This document shows positions 27,907 to 37,259 of a stretch of 64,000 bases of DNA, piece by piece. Each line of letters begins with the position of its first letter. The stretch's first letter is position 1. The notes under the pieces are model-generated. The model was given only the letters and a program-made list of their open reading frames with translations, did no database searches and had not been told where the DNA came from. Source of the stretch: Neobacillus dielmonensis (GTDB lineage Bacteria > Bacillota > Bacilli > Bacillales > Cytobacillaceae); contig NZ_HG942065.1 of assembly GCF_000612665.1 (NCBI RefSeq), positions 43,355 through 107,354 of the forward strand. The letters run 5' to 3'. The translations under genes and the position numbers were made by a program.

Positions 27907-28710
27907 ATGGAAGAGCGTCGTAACGTATATTATTTTCATAAACGTGATGAGGACATGCTTGCCAAGACTGCCCCTTTATATGAGGCAACAGAGAAGTATG
28001 GTTTTACCATAGTCAATGATTATCGGCAGGCGAATATTATTGCAAGTATCGGAGATGACAGCACCTTCCTTCAGGCAGTCAGAAAAACAGGTTTCCGGGA
28101 AGATTGTCTGTATATGGGGATTTCCATCAACAACAATTTGAGCATGTATTGTGATTTTCGAATCGGAGATACTTCCAATATGATTACCGCTATGCAAAGT
28201 GATTTGCTGGAAGTCCGCCGCTATCCGGTGATTGAAGTGTCCATTGATGGTCAGGGAACCTTTAAATGTTTGAATGAATTCAGCATTCGTTCTTCCATTA
28301 TTAAAACCCTGGTTATTGATGTGTTTATTGATACTCTTCACTTTGAAACCTTCCGCGGGGATGGGTTGATTGTGGCAACACCAACCGGAAGCACCGCATA
28401 TAATAAATCGGTTAATGGCGCCGTTGTGGATCCGCTTCTTGCCTGTATGCAGGTTAGCGAAGTTGCCTCCGTCAATAACAACTATTATCGTACTCTCGGG
28501 TCATCCTTCGTCCTAGGAGGAGATCGGACGCTAATGCTTAAAGTGGTAGCGGAAGAAGACAACGATTATCCAACGATGGGCATGGACAATGAGGCCATGA
28601 GCATTCGTTCTGTTGATAAAGTACAGGTAAAACTTAGTGAAAGTAAAATTAAAACGTTAAAATTAAAAGACAACTCGTTCTGGGAAAAAGTGAAACGGAG
28701 TTTTCTATAA
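27907..28710 (+). CDS. nadK2: NAD kinase 2 (YtdI/NadK2 type)
   Basis: 267 aa; phosphorylates NAD to NADP. The second Bacillus paralogue by synteny (between sppA and the ytcI-type ligase). Motifs: SIGDDSTFLQAVRK, where the canonical GGDGT reads GDDST, then the NE/D motif CLNEFSIRSS and the highly conserved FRGDGLIVATPTGSTAYNKSVNGAVVDP. The catalytic Asp of the first motif is kept, but both motif glycines are replaced. Starts at ATG behind GGGAGGT. Divergent from sppA, convergent with rarD. Confidence 0.92.
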   Translation: MEERRNVYYFHKRDEDMLAKTAPLYEATEKYGFTIVNDYRQANIIASIGDDSTFLQAVRKTGFREDCLYMGISINNNLSMYCDFRIGDTSNMITAMQSDLLEVRRYPVIEVSIDGQGTFKCLNEFSIRSSIIKTLVIDVFIDTLHFETFRGDGLIVATPTGSTAYNKSVNGAVVDPLLACMQVSEVASVNNNYYRTLGSSFVLGGDRTLMLKVVAEEDNDYPTMGMDNEAMSIRSVDKVQVKLSESKIKTLKLKDNSFWEKVKRSFL

Positions 28711-28726
28711 AACCAGAACAGAGTAA

Positions 28727-28758
28727 AACAGGCTGCCCGCAGGCAGCCTGTTATTTTT
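28727..28758. terminator. Terminator between nadK2 and rarD
   Basis: AACAGGCTGCC (28727-28737) pairs perfectly with GGCAGCCTGTT (28742-28752), then ATTTTT. Confidence 0.8.
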
Positions 28759-29680
28759 AAATGTTTCCTTTGCTCCATTTCAATCCTTTTTCCGGCAGCA
28801 GCTTGGTTTTCGAAAGTGAATAAATGATCAGAGCTAGCCATATAAACAAAAAGGACACAAACTGAACTTTAGAAAAATGCTCATGATAAACGAATATCCC
28901 CAGCAGTAAGGTGATGGTCGGAGATATATATTGGAGGAATCCGAGTAACGATAAAGGTATCTTTTGGGCTCCTTTAGCGAAATAAAGCAGCGGAACAGCG
29001 GTGGCAACACCGGCCCCCATCAATAACAGGTTGGTAGTCCAGTCTGTCGCAGTAAAAGAGTTTGTACCATTAATGAACAGCCACAACATGTAAATTCCCG
29101 CAATTGGCGTAACCACAAAAGTTTCCAGTGTTAGTCCTACAGACGAATCCACATTGATCAGCTTTTTTGCCAACCCGTATAAACCAAAGGACAGTGCCAA
29201 AACAATCGCAATCCATGGGAACTTGCCATGCGAAAAGGTGATAATCAAAACGCCTATTGCTGCCATACCAAATGAAAAGTATTGATAAAATGATAATTTT
29301 TCTTTTAATACCAACATTCCTAGAATTATGCTGACAAGCGGATTAATATAATAGCCAAGGCTGGTTTCGATCATATGGCCGTTATTCACAGCCCAAATAT
29401 ACGTAAACCAATTAATGCTTATTAGAATGGATGCAAGAATCAAGGCATATAATTGCTTTTTATTTTGTGCGAACCCTTTTATGGTTCGAATAAATAAACC
29501 CCATTTCCTTGTCAGGAGAACAATAACTAGCATAAAGATAAATGACCAAAACACCCGGTTTGCGAGGATTTCTATGGCGCCGACATCGTTTAACAGCTTC
29601 CAGTAAATCGGCAGTAACCCCCAGAGAAAGTAGGAAAGCCCTGCATAAATTGCCCCGAGCTGCGTTTCACTTTTTTTCAA
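28757..29680 (-). CDS. rarD: EamA/RarD family transporter
   Basis: About 307 aa with ten predicted hydrophobic spans and two EamA repeats. The N-terminal GAIYAGLSYFLWGLLPIYWKLL and ILANRVFWSFIFM are typical of RarD (drug/metabolite transporter superfamily). The substrate is unknown. Of two nearby TTG codons I take the second, which lies about 10 bases after AGGGG; the first touches it. Confidence 0.88.
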   Translation of the reverse strand: MKKSETQLGAIYAGLSYFLWGLLPIYWKLLNDVGAIEILANRVFWSFIFMLVIVLLTRKWGLFIRTIKGFAQNKKQLYALILASILISINWFTYIWAVNNGHMIETSLGYYINPLVSIILGMLVLKEKLSFYQYFSFGMAAIGVLIITFSHGKFPWIAIVLALSFGLYGLAKKLINVDSSVGLTLETFVVTPIAGIYMLWLFINGTNSFTATDWTTNLLLMGAGVATAVPLLYFAKGAQKIPLSLLGFLQYISPTITLLLGIFVYHEHFSKVQFVSFLFIWLALIIYSLSKTKLLPEKGLKWSKGNI

Positions 29681-29837
29681 AATATCCAATCCCCTATTCT
29701 TTCTAGTATCGAAATAATATTATCATTATAACGCTAAACAGCTCAAATGCTAGGTATTTTTCAGAGAAGCCATAAATTAGCTAAAATACACAAAAAAGCA
29801 GGCATGCCTCTTACGGATACCTGCTTCTGTATCATTT

Positions 29838-31424
29838 CTAGTTTTTCTTTTGTGCTTGATATTCTTTCTGCCGGAGCTCAATTCGGCGAATCTTACCTGA
29901 TGTTGTTTTTGGAAGCTCTGACACATATTCAATTTTTCGTGGATACTTATACGGTGCCGTTAAAGTTTTCACATGGTTTTGCAGCATCTTCGTCAAACCG
30001 GAGTCGTTCGGGTCAATCCCGTCTTTTAGGACTACGAATGCTTTTACAATCGTGCCCCGGATTTCATCCGGACTTGCGACTACAGCACATTCCTTTACAT
30101 ATGGATGTTTGACTAATGCGTCTTCCACTTCAAACGGCCCAATCGTATACCCCGAGCTAATAATAATATCATCGCTTCTGCCTTCAAACCAGAAGTAGCC
30201 TTCTTCATCTTTTCTGGCTCTATCACCGGTAACATAATAATCTCCACGGAATTGTTTAGCCGTTCGCTCAGGATCTTTATAATAATTTTTAAATAATGCC
30301 GGTGTTTTAACATGCACAGCAATATCTCCGACTTCTCCTGGAGGACAAATTTGTCCATCTTCATTGATAATTTCCACCCGATTCCCTGGTGTAGGCTTAC
30401 CCATAGAACCTGGTTTTAATTTCATTCCCTTCGTCACACCAACCAGCAAGGTATTTTCTGTTTGCCCATATCCGTCACGTACGTCGATGTTGAAGTTTTT
30501 CCTAAAAATATCAATTACCTCACGATTAAGCGGCTCTCCAGCCGAAACTGCGCTATGAAGGTTAGGCAACTGATAGTCTGCCAAATGATCAACCTTGGCC
30601 ATTAACCGGTATTCTGTCGGTGTGCAGCACAAAACATTAACATCATATTTCTGCAGCAAGCTTAAGTATTTACTAGGTTCAAACCTGCCATGGTAAACTA
30701 AGCCGGTTGCTCCTGAACCAAGCACCGACAAAAACGGACTCCAAATCCACTTTTGCCAGCCTGGACCTGCCGTTGCCCACACTGTATCCGTTTCACTAAT
30801 ACTGAGCCATTTGGCTGCAGCAGTCCGCAAATGGGCAAAAGCCCACCCATGTGTGTGAACGACCCCTTTGGGATTCCCTGTTGTCCCTGAAGTGTACGAT
30901 AGAAACGCCATGTCATCTCGATGGGTATCTGCTAACGGATAGTCTTGAGATGCTGTTTCCATTTCATGATCTAGGTGGTTCCATTTCTCTGCCTGGCCGC
31001 CAATGGTGAATCTAAGAATAGGTTGAGTCCCTACGATATTTTTAAATTGGTCGACATATGGATAATAACTGATGACGGCTTTGACGTCACCATGGGTAAT
31101 ACGGTACTGTAAATCTTTTTCCCTCAACATTTCGGAACATGGAATGACAACCATTCCCGCTTTTAATGCTGCCAAATAAACAATATAGGCTTCAATTAGG
31201 CGGGGGACCATGACAAGAACAACATCACCTTGTTTTAATCCGTGTTGTTTAAATACGTTTGCAGCTCGATTAGCCTGTTTTAACAGTTGCTCGTAGGTAG
31301 CTTGCTTCGTTTCCCCTAAATCGTTCTCCCATTTTAGCGCTAATTTGTTTGGATCTTTAGCAAATCGCTCCATTTCAGACACAAGATTATATCTTTCCGG
31401 TGCAATTAATTCTTCCCGGTTCAT
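29838..31424 (-). CDS. ytcI: Acyl-CoA synthetase (YtcI/MbcS-like)
   Basis: 528 aa ANL-superfamily adenylating enzyme. ATP-binding LSYTSGTTGNPKGVVH, GYGQTEN, the hinge Asp in YYVTGDRARKDEEGYFWFEGRSDDIIISSGYTIGPFEVE, and the catalytic Lys in PKTTSGKIRRIELR. By position (near sspA) and length it corresponds to B. subtilis YtcI, described as a 2-methylbutyryl/short branched-chain acyl-CoA synthetase that can feed branched fatty acid synthesis. GGGGGAG before the ATG. Substrate not provable from sequence. Confidence 0.87.
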   Translation of the reverse strand: MNREELIAPERYNLVSEMERFAKDPNKLALKWENDLGETKQATYEQLLKQANRAANVFKQHGLKQGDVVLVMVPRLIEAYIVYLAALKAGMVVIPCSEMLREKDLQYRITHGDVKAVISYYPYVDQFKNIVGTQPILRFTIGGQAEKWNHLDHEMETASQDYPLADTHRDDMAFLSYTSGTTGNPKGVVHTHGWAFAHLRTAAAKWLSISETDTVWATAGPGWQKWIWSPFLSVLGSGATGLVYHGRFEPSKYLSLLQKYDVNVLCCTPTEYRLMAKVDHLADYQLPNLHSAVSAGEPLNREVIDIFRKNFNIDVRDGYGQTENTLLVGVTKGMKLKPGSMGKPTPGNRVEIINEDGQICPPGEVGDIAVHVKTPALFKNYYKDPERTAKQFRGDYYVTGDRARKDEEGYFWFEGRSDDIIISSGYTIGPFEVEDALVKHPYVKECAVVASPDEIRGTIVKAFVVLKDGIDPNDSGLTKMLQNHVKTLTAPYKYPRKIEYVSELPKTTSGKIRRIELRQKEYQAQKKN

Positions 31425-31591
31425 CTTTACTCCCCCTATTTTATTACAAGAATATTACATTAAGTATTAATACCTGATACTAATTATAAACCCATTCTTT
31501 TCTTTTGGCAAAGTATAGGGTGAGGGACAAGGTTGATTTATGTAAACCAATACGAGAGGAAATTACCAACAATGTTTAACATATCCTTGGC

Positions 31592-31630
31592 AAAAAAAGA
31601 GAGAGTGAGAATTTGTATCTCACCCTCTCT
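31592..31630 (-). terminator. Terminator of the SASP gene
   Basis: Minus strand AGAGAGGGTGAGA ... TCTCACTCTCTC followed by a run of seven T. Confidence 0.85.
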
Positions 31631-31655
31631 GTAGCCATTATATTGAATTGTTTGA

Positions 31656-31862
31656 TTATCGAGTAAAGCCGCCGCCTAATTGTGATTCAGCCATAGATAC
31701 TAGGCGCTTAGTGATTTCTCCACCAACAGAACCGTTAGCGCGAGAAGTTGTGTCTGCACCAAGGTTAACACCAAATTCTTGAGCAATTTCATATTTCATT
31801 TGATCAAGAGCTTGTTGAGCACCAGATACTAAAAGTTGATTTGAGCTGTTGTTGTTTGCCAT
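31656..31862 (-). CDS. sspA: Alpha/beta-type small acid-soluble spore protein
   Basis: 68 aa DNA-binding protein that coats the spore chromosome and protects it from UV and chemicals. Typical: [32 protein letters not shown] (GPR protease site within YEIAQEFGV) and the second conserved helix [21 protein letters not shown]. Single gene with a sigma-G promoter (31886-31915), a very short leader and a strong terminator. Position next to thiI matches B. subtilis sspA. Confidence 0.96.
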   Translation of the reverse strand: MANNNSSNQLLVSGAQQALDQMKYEIAQEFGVNLGADTTSRANGSVGGEITKRLVSMAESQLGGGFTR

Positions 31863-31888
31863 CTATACTCACCTCCTTGTGAGTATAG
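31863..31888. repeat. Perfect inverted repeat around the SASP ribosome binding site
   Basis: CTATACTCAC (31863-31872) and GTGAGTATAG (31879-31888), a 10-bp perfect inverted repeat separated by six bases that hold AAGGAG on the minus strand. It abuts the ATG. Because transcription should start near 31879, only one arm would be in the mRNA, so it acts, if at all, at the DNA level. Confidence 0.7.
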
Positions 31889-31915
31889 AATGTGTAGAAA
31901 AACAATCGTTCATTC
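31886..31915 (-). promoter_or_regulatory. Sigma-G promoter of the SASP gene
   Basis: Minus strand GAATG (31915-31911), 18-bp spacer, CATTCTA (31892-31886), fitting the forespore sigma-G consensus gHATR-N17/18-CATnnTA. Confidence 0.7.
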
Positions 31916-31961
31916 TTTTTATCTATTGGTAATTGTTCACAAAAATTTCATATTTAAACAG

Positions 31962-33170
31962 TTAAAATAAATCTTCAAATTCCTGATGATGTTCACGATT
32001 CGGTTGAATAACCATCGTCTCCACTTTTTCTACAGCCTCTTGAATGAGTGGTTCAAAATCAAAGAAGCTTTCGTATTGTATAACTTTTTCTCTTTTTGGC
32101 CTTGTTTTTGGTGATGCTGGTACAAAAATGGTACAGCAGTCTTCATAGGGCCGATTAGAAATCTCAAGCGTATCAATCGAATGAGCGATTTTTATAATAT
32201 CGTTTTTGTCCATTGAAATCAAGGGACGAATGATCGGAGTATTTGTCACTTCGTTGATGGCAAACATACTTTCGAGTGTTTGGCTCGCCACCTGTCCAAG
32301 GCTTTCTCCCGTTATAATTGCAAGTGCTTCTCGTTTATTTCGCAGTGCATCGGTAATGCGGAGCATCATTCTTCTAGTCGAAGTCATGGTGTAATTTTCA
32401 GGCACCTGATCACGGATTGCTTGCTGAACTTCGGTAAACGGAACGATATGCAAGGTGACGGAGGAACCATATATCCCTGCTAATTTTTTTGTTAGGTCAA
32501 TAACCTTTTCCTTTGCTCTTTCGCTAGTAAACGGCGGGCTGAAGAAGTGAACAGCTTCTATCTCTAATCCCCGCTTCATCGATAAAAAGCCAGCTACTGG
32601 GCTGTCAATCCCTCCGGACAACATTAACATGGCTTTACCGCTCGATCCCAGCGGCAATCCACCTGCACCTTGTATGGTTTGGCAAGACAAGTAAATAGCT
32701 TCCTTCCTTACTTCTACCCGTAAATTGATATCTGGATGTTTAACATCCACTTTAATTCCCGGGATGTTTTGCAACAAATGTCCGCCAATCGTATGATTAG
32801 TTTCATCTGTATTCAACTCAAATGTTTTATCAGAACGTTTAGTGGTCACTTTAAAGGTCTGGCCCTCACGATATAGTGATGACACTAAATCTAGTGATGA
32901 TTGTTTTAGCTCATCCATGTCTTTACGCACTTTAATTGCTGGGCTAAACGACTGAATCCCAAATATATGTTTTAATTTTTCGATGATTTCTATTCCATTT
33001 TCTCCATTTAATAAAACATACATCCGGTCATGGCTCGCTTCTATTTTTACATTGGGAAATGGTGAAAGGGCAATTCTGACACTTTTGCGGAGCTTATCGA
33101 CAAACTTTTTGCGATTTCTACCCTTTGTAGAGATTTCCCCATATCGGATTAAAATACGATCATAGTTCAT
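31962..33170 (-). CDS. thiI: tRNA 4-thiouridine / thiazole sulfurtransferase ThiI
   Basis: 402 aa: N-terminal ferredoxin-like and THUMP domains (about 1-165, RNA binding) and the PP-loop ATPase domain (LMLSGGIDSPVAGFLSMKRG at about 183), with the conserved Cys pair of CC in YEDCCTIFVP near the end. As in other Firmicutes, the rhodanese tail of E. coli ThiI is absent. Makes s4U8 in tRNA and contributes sulfur for thiamine. Start codon overlaps the stop of the cysteine desulfurase gene by 4 nt, its sulfur donor. Confidence 0.95.
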   Translation of the reverse strand: MNYDRILIRYGEISTKGRNRKKFVDKLRKSVRIALSPFPNVKIEASHDRMYVLLNGENGIEIIEKLKHIFGIQSFSPAIKVRKDMDELKQSSLDLVSSLYREGQTFKVTTKRSDKTFELNTDETNHTIGGHLLQNIPGIKVDVKHPDINLRVEVRKEAIYLSCQTIQGAGGLPLGSSGKAMLMLSGGIDSPVAGFLSMKRGLEIEAVHFFSPPFTSERAKEKVIDLTKKLAGIYGSSVTLHIVPFTEVQQAIRDQVPENYTMTSTRRMMLRITDALRNKREALAIITGESLGQVASQTLESMFAINEVTNTPIIRPLISMDKNDIIKIAHSIDTLEISNRPYEDCCTIFVPASPKTRPKREKVIQYESFFDFEPLIQEAVEKVETMVIQPNREHHQEFEDLF

Positions 33171-34312
33171 GGTTTCATAACCTTCCTTAATTGGTTTACA
33201 GTTTTCTTAATTGCTTCTAGAACAATCCTTGCCTCATCTTCATTATTCTCTAGGGATAAACTGATGCGGATGCCGCTTTCAGCTAATTCCTCAGATACTC
33301 CCATTGCCAGTAGTGTCTTGCTTGCTGACTTCCTTTTTGACGAACAGGCACTAGTGGTGGATACATAGATGCCTTGTTGCTCCAAGGAATGGATGAACAC
33401 TTCTGATCGTATTCCTCTTAATGAAAAATTGAGAATATGTGGTGCTGCATTTTCGATAGGAGTGTTAATTTGGATGTCTTCTATGCAACTAAGACCTGAT
33501 CTAAGAAGTCTTTGTATGTTCCTCATTTCAGCAATACCAGTTTCACTTTTATTCATCGTGAGTCTGAGTGCTTTTGCCATTGCTACTACACCAGGAACGT
33601 TTTCAGTTCCACTTCGAATGTTCTTTTCTTGCTGTCCTCCGTTAAATAACGGTGTAAGCCGGACCCCTTCCCGAAGAAACAATGCTCCCGTTCCTTTTAA
33701 GCCATGGAATTTATGGCCAGAAATGGACAGAAGGTCAATGTGATTTTCCGCAATATGGATTGGCACCTTTCCCACCGCTTGAACAGCATCTACATGATAT
33801 AAGATTGAAGGATATCTGCTTAGCATGGTTCCGATTTCCTTTATCGGTTGAATTGTCCCAACCTCATTATTTACATGCATAACGGAAACAAGAATTGTAT
33901 CTTTACGGATGGCTCGCTCTACAGCACTAACGGATATTCTTCCCGCTTCATCCACTGGGAGATAAGTTATTTCAAAACCCTGTAATTCAAGCTGTTCCAT
34001 CGCGTCACTCACCGATGGATGTTCCACGCTTGTAGTAATGATATGACGTCCTCTGTTGTGATAAGTAAGTGCGGTCCCTTTTATAGCCAAATTGTTGCTC
34101 TCAGTGCCGCCTGATGTAAAGTAAATCTCTGAAGCCTTTACACCTAATAGCTTAGCGATTTGTTCTCTCGCATGTGACAGCAGTTTTTCTGCTTGTCCGC
34201 CGTAACTGTGGAGTGAAGAAGGATTACCGTAATATTCACCCGCAACCTTAACATAAGAATCTAATACTTCCCTATATGGTTTCGTTGTTGCACTGTTGTC
34301 AAAATAAATCAT
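33167..34312 (-). CDS. nifZ: Cysteine desulfurase (NifZ/IscS type) feeding ThiI
   Basis: 381 aa PLP enzyme. MIYFDNSATTKPY at the N-terminus, TSGGTESNNLAIKG, PLP lysine in SISGHKFHGLKGTGAL, and the catalytic loop Cys in STTSACSSKRKSAS. Releases sulfur from cysteine and hands it as persulfide to ThiI, with which it is translationally coupled; B. subtilis has the same pair (nifZ-thiI). Start chosen at MIYFDNSATT behind AAAGGTGAAGG. Confidence 0.93.
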   Translation of the reverse strand: MIYFDNSATTKPYREVLDSYVKVAGEYYGNPSSLHSYGGQAEKLLSHAREQIAKLLGVKASEIYFTSGGTESNNLAIKGTALTYHNRGRHIITTSVEHPSVSDAMEQLELQGFEITYLPVDEAGRISVSAVERAIRKDTILVSVMHVNNEVGTIQPIKEIGTMLSRYPSILYHVDAVQAVGKVPIHIAENHIDLLSISGHKFHGLKGTGALFLREGVRLTPLFNGGQQEKNIRSGTENVPGVVAMAKALRLTMNKSETGIAEMRNIQRLLRSGLSCIEDIQINTPIENAAPHILNFSLRGIRSEVFIHSLEQQGIYVSTTSACSSKRKSASKTLLAMGVSEELAESGIRISLSLENNEDEARIVLEAIKKTVNQLRKVMKP

Positions 34313-34444
34313 GAAACCTTCACCTTTCTTTTTAAAGCCGTACATACACCAGAAATAAATCTTATCACAACTTTGCTAATTGAAAAAGAAAAGAAGAAAC
34401 CAATTAACCTCATTATGGTCGAATCGGTTTCTTCTTATTTATCA

Positions 34445-36133
34445 CTATTCCGTTTCAATTGTAGCTTTAATCTTCTTTAATGCTTGTGGGTCGACGCTGT
34501 CCAATGATGCTGCTGCCTGCTCAAGCGCCTCTTGATAATCATATCTTCTAAATGCATTTTCCGCTTCGGCCAATCCTTTGGCTACTGATGAAAATTTGCT
34601 GCGGTAGCGATTTCCGTACTGGATGGCTTTCTCTGCTAATGCCGCATTTTCAATTAAATCAATTGTGGAATTAACAAGCTTCTCAACAGTTAACACGGCG
34701 ATCTCCAAATATTGGTTAAGGGCAGCTATATTTAGTGGCTTTTCTTCCAATTGTAATCGTACGTTTTGGATACTTTCATTTGTATCCTCAATCAAATATT
34801 GGTAATCCTCCGGTAAACCAGGCACATTACTTTTCGATACATGGCGAACCGTTTCGCCAACTTTTTTGGTCAGCTCTTTGACCCTTTCCCTGGCCTCCAG
34901 TTCATCTTTTCGAAGAGCCTGCAACTTTTGGGCAAAGGTATCCTGCCCCTCGCGGACTACATCCAACTGTTCCTTTATTTCTGCCAATTCTTCACTAATC
35001 ACGGTTTGAGGCGTTGTATTAAGCTTTAGTTTTTCCACTAATATTTCATAGCGTTTATATACCGTAGTAAGCTCCATGTCTATACTTGCTAGCAAGTCTA
35101 AATCCTCATCGGATAATTGATAGCTTTCCTGCAAATACTGCACTTCATTCGATAACTGATGATTTTCTTCCCCCGCCGAGGCAAGCAGCTGCTCTGTCAG
35201 TGGTTCGTTTTTCATAATAAAATGTTTGGCATGCACTTCTTGCTCTAGCAGATCAAAAAGCACATCAATTCGCTGTTTGACCTCCGCCATACCTTCTTCA
35301 GCTTCGTCAATATTCGTTTGTTCAATTAATCGTAAATTTTCTGCTGTCTTTTCCTCTAAGCGTTTAATTTCTTCCTCTACCCGTATATGCTCTAGATAGT
35401 AGCCTTGGCCCGTCATTTCTCTTAATCCAGCCAGCACTTCCGCAAGCTGGTTAGGGATTAAAGATTGGCATTCAATTAATAACTGAGGAATAGCATTCAT
35501 ACTCTTTTTAATCGTGTCCAGCTTCCCATGAATCATTAAAACGACTTCACGGGCATCCAAGTAGTTCCCCTGATCTGTTTTTTCTTCGTATTCATGAAAT
35601 TTCTCCGTTACAAATGCCAGTTCCGTTTCCAAGTATTTCTCCGCACTTCCAAAACTATGACGATGAGCAAGTAGTGTCTTTTTTGTTTCGCGGTAGATCT
35701 CTTTTAGTTCCTCGATTTCTACACGGTTTTTTTCTTCGCTTCCGACAAGTTCATGAAGTTCCTCCAATATCTCATTGACCTGCTTTTCAGTTTCCTGAAG
35801 TTTTTCGGAAATTAAGAATTGGACTTCCTTTGCTTTTTTAAATCTGTAATGATCTATGTAATCTTCTGCATCAAAAAGCAATTCTTCAAGGTCCGGCAGT
35901 TTTACTGTAACCACATCGTCCCATTGGTTTCTCCATTGTTCAAAAAGCTCCTCCGTCTGTCCAGTCATATTCAACTGTTTGACTTTTGACATTTCATCCA
36001 GTATTGGACGATTAAACAAATCTATTTTCCAAGCTTCCAGCCGGTCCATTTCTTTAAAATATTTTTTCTTTATAAAATATCCTACTACAAAAAAGGCTAG
36101 TACTAGGATGAATACTCCAATGACATATTTCAC
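34445..36133 (-). CDS. ezrA: Septation ring formation regulator EzrA
   Basis: 562 aa, identical in length to B. subtilis EzrA. One N-terminal membrane span (residues 2-22, YVIGVFILVLAFFVVGYFI) anchors a long cytoplasmic region made of spectrin-like coiled-coil repeats, rich in Glu/Lys/Leu/Gln. Interacts with FtsZ and limits extra Z-rings. Start is GTG of M-K-Y-V-I-G-V-F behind GGGGG; the longer in-frame extension is not credible. Confidence 0.95.
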   Translation of the reverse strand: MKYVIGVFILVLAFFVVGYFIKKKYFKEMDRLEAWKIDLFNRPILDEMSKVKQLNMTGQTEELFEQWRNQWDDVVTVKLPDLEELLFDAEDYIDHYRFKKAKEVQFLISEKLQETEKQVNEILEELHELVGSEEKNRVEIEELKEIYRETKKTLLAHRHSFGSAEKYLETELAFVTEKFHEYEEKTDQGNYLDAREVVLMIHGKLDTIKKSMNAIPQLLIECQSLIPNQLAEVLAGLREMTGQGYYLEHIRVEEEIKRLEEKTAENLRLIEQTNIDEAEEGMAEVKQRIDVLFDLLEQEVHAKHFIMKNEPLTEQLLASAGEENHQLSNEVQYLQESYQLSDEDLDLLASIDMELTTVYKRYEILVEKLKLNTTPQTVISEELAEIKEQLDVVREGQDTFAQKLQALRKDELEARERVKELTKKVGETVRHVSKSNVPGLPEDYQYLIEDTNESIQNVRLQLEEKPLNIAALNQYLEIAVLTVEKLVNSTIDLIENAALAEKAIQYGNRYRSKFSSVAKGLAEAENAFRRYDYQEALEQAAASLDSVDPQALKKIKATIETE

Positions 36134-36366
36134 AGTGTTAAGCCCCCTATTCAGCACACCTAGCATTCTTACCGATCTATATACAACAACGTTTATGTGT
36201 TCGTTCACTATCAATGCCTTAATGATACCATGATAACGACAATTTTTGACTATTATTTTCAATTTTTTTGTAAAACTCCACTAAAAAAAATAAACAATAC
36301 GGATAATAGCAAAATTAAGCGATTTTTGAGAGAGGTTTTAGGAACCAACAAGCTAGAAATTGGCAA
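36134..36366. other. Intergenic region upstream of ezrA
   Basis: AT-rich, without a credible ORF. It should contain the ezrA promoter on the minus strand; no strong -35/-10 pair could be assigned. Confidence 0.35.
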
Positions 36367-36412
36367 ATAAAAAAGCACTTTCCTGGACCGATTCAGTCCT
36401 GAGCAAGTGCTA
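36367..36412 (-). terminator. Terminator of refZ
   Basis: Minus strand AGCACTTgCTcAGGAC ... GTCCaGGAAAGTGCT followed by TTTTTTATTT. Confidence 0.7.
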
Positions 36413-36466
36413 TTGTGTAAGGCAACTTGTTTATTGAACTTTTATCATAGAAATTTAACTAGAACA

Positions 36467-37099
36467 CTATTTGCTTATTGCTTCCTTTTTTATCTCAATT
36501 GGCATGCAGAGAACACTATCGATCCATAGAAGGATGTCCTTTAAGTATTTCTGTTCGAAGAATCTTTCACTTGGAAATACATATAAAACTTCTCTCATAT
36601 AATTGGTATTCATAAACGGCATCATTAATAATCCTTTGATTTGAACGATTAAATATGGGATGGAGTGTGGGCGGAATTCTTTCCATTCGAAGCCCCGCTC
36701 AAAAATTTGCTGAAGGTAATATTTTTCTTTTATGGAATAGGTGGACATGATCTCCCTAGAAATTTGCGAGTCCATGGACATTTCCCGATACACAAAGGTG
36801 GCTAGTTGATTATTCTTACATTGAAAATGAAGCAAATCTGCCGCAATCCTCTTTAAACAGACTGTAGCACCCTTATCGATGGAGGAATACGCATCTTCGA
36901 TGATCCGAACGTATTGTTCAAAAAAATAGGTGAAGCAGTATTCTAACAAACCTGCTTTATTTTCAAAATAATAGGCTATTGAAGCTGTATTTACCTTCGC
37001 AGCGTTAGCAATATCCCTTATTGAAGTACCCGAATATCCTTTTGAATTGAACAACAAAATAGCAGCCTGCATAATTGCTTCTTTTGAATCCTTCTTCAT
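36467..37099 (-). CDS. refZ: RefZ, TetR-family regulator of FtsZ
   Basis: 210 aa. N-terminal TetR helix-turn-helix (residues 6-52: AIMQAAILLFNSKGYSGTSIRDIANAAKVNTASIAYYFENKAGLLEY) and an all-helical C-terminal domain. In B. subtilis the YttP/RefZ protein binds motifs near the origin and inhibits FtsZ to place the division septum during sporulation. Located next to ezrA and the ytsP gene as in B. subtilis. AGGAGG lies about 13 bases from the ATG. The hisJ gene that precedes it in B. subtilis is absent. Confidence 0.88.
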   Translation of the reverse strand: MKKDSKEAIMQAAILLFNSKGYSGTSIRDIANAAKVNTASIAYYFENKAGLLEYCFTYFFEQYVRIIEDAYSSIDKGATVCLKRIAADLLHFQCKNNQLATFVYREMSMDSQISREIMSTYSIKEKYYLQQIFERGFEWKEFRPHSIPYLIVQIKGLLMMPFMNTNYMREVLYVFPSERFFEQKYLKDILLWIDSVLCMPIEIKKEAISK

Positions 37100-37259
37100 C
37101 GGTTTTCATCTTCCTCCTTTTTGAACGGCCCTCTTCCCATACATAAGAGTTCTTTATACCTACTCAGGATTCCTGTATGAAAAAGTCGACAATGTGTGCT
37201 CATTTTCGCAGATTCTGCTAAAATAGACTATAAAAAACAGAAGAAATAGGTGGATTTTC

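Noticed and set aside
36134..36262. N-terminal extension of EzrA
   Set aside because: The GTG at 36133 has a GGGGG site and gives exactly the family length with the membrane anchor first; the upstream part is not protein-like.
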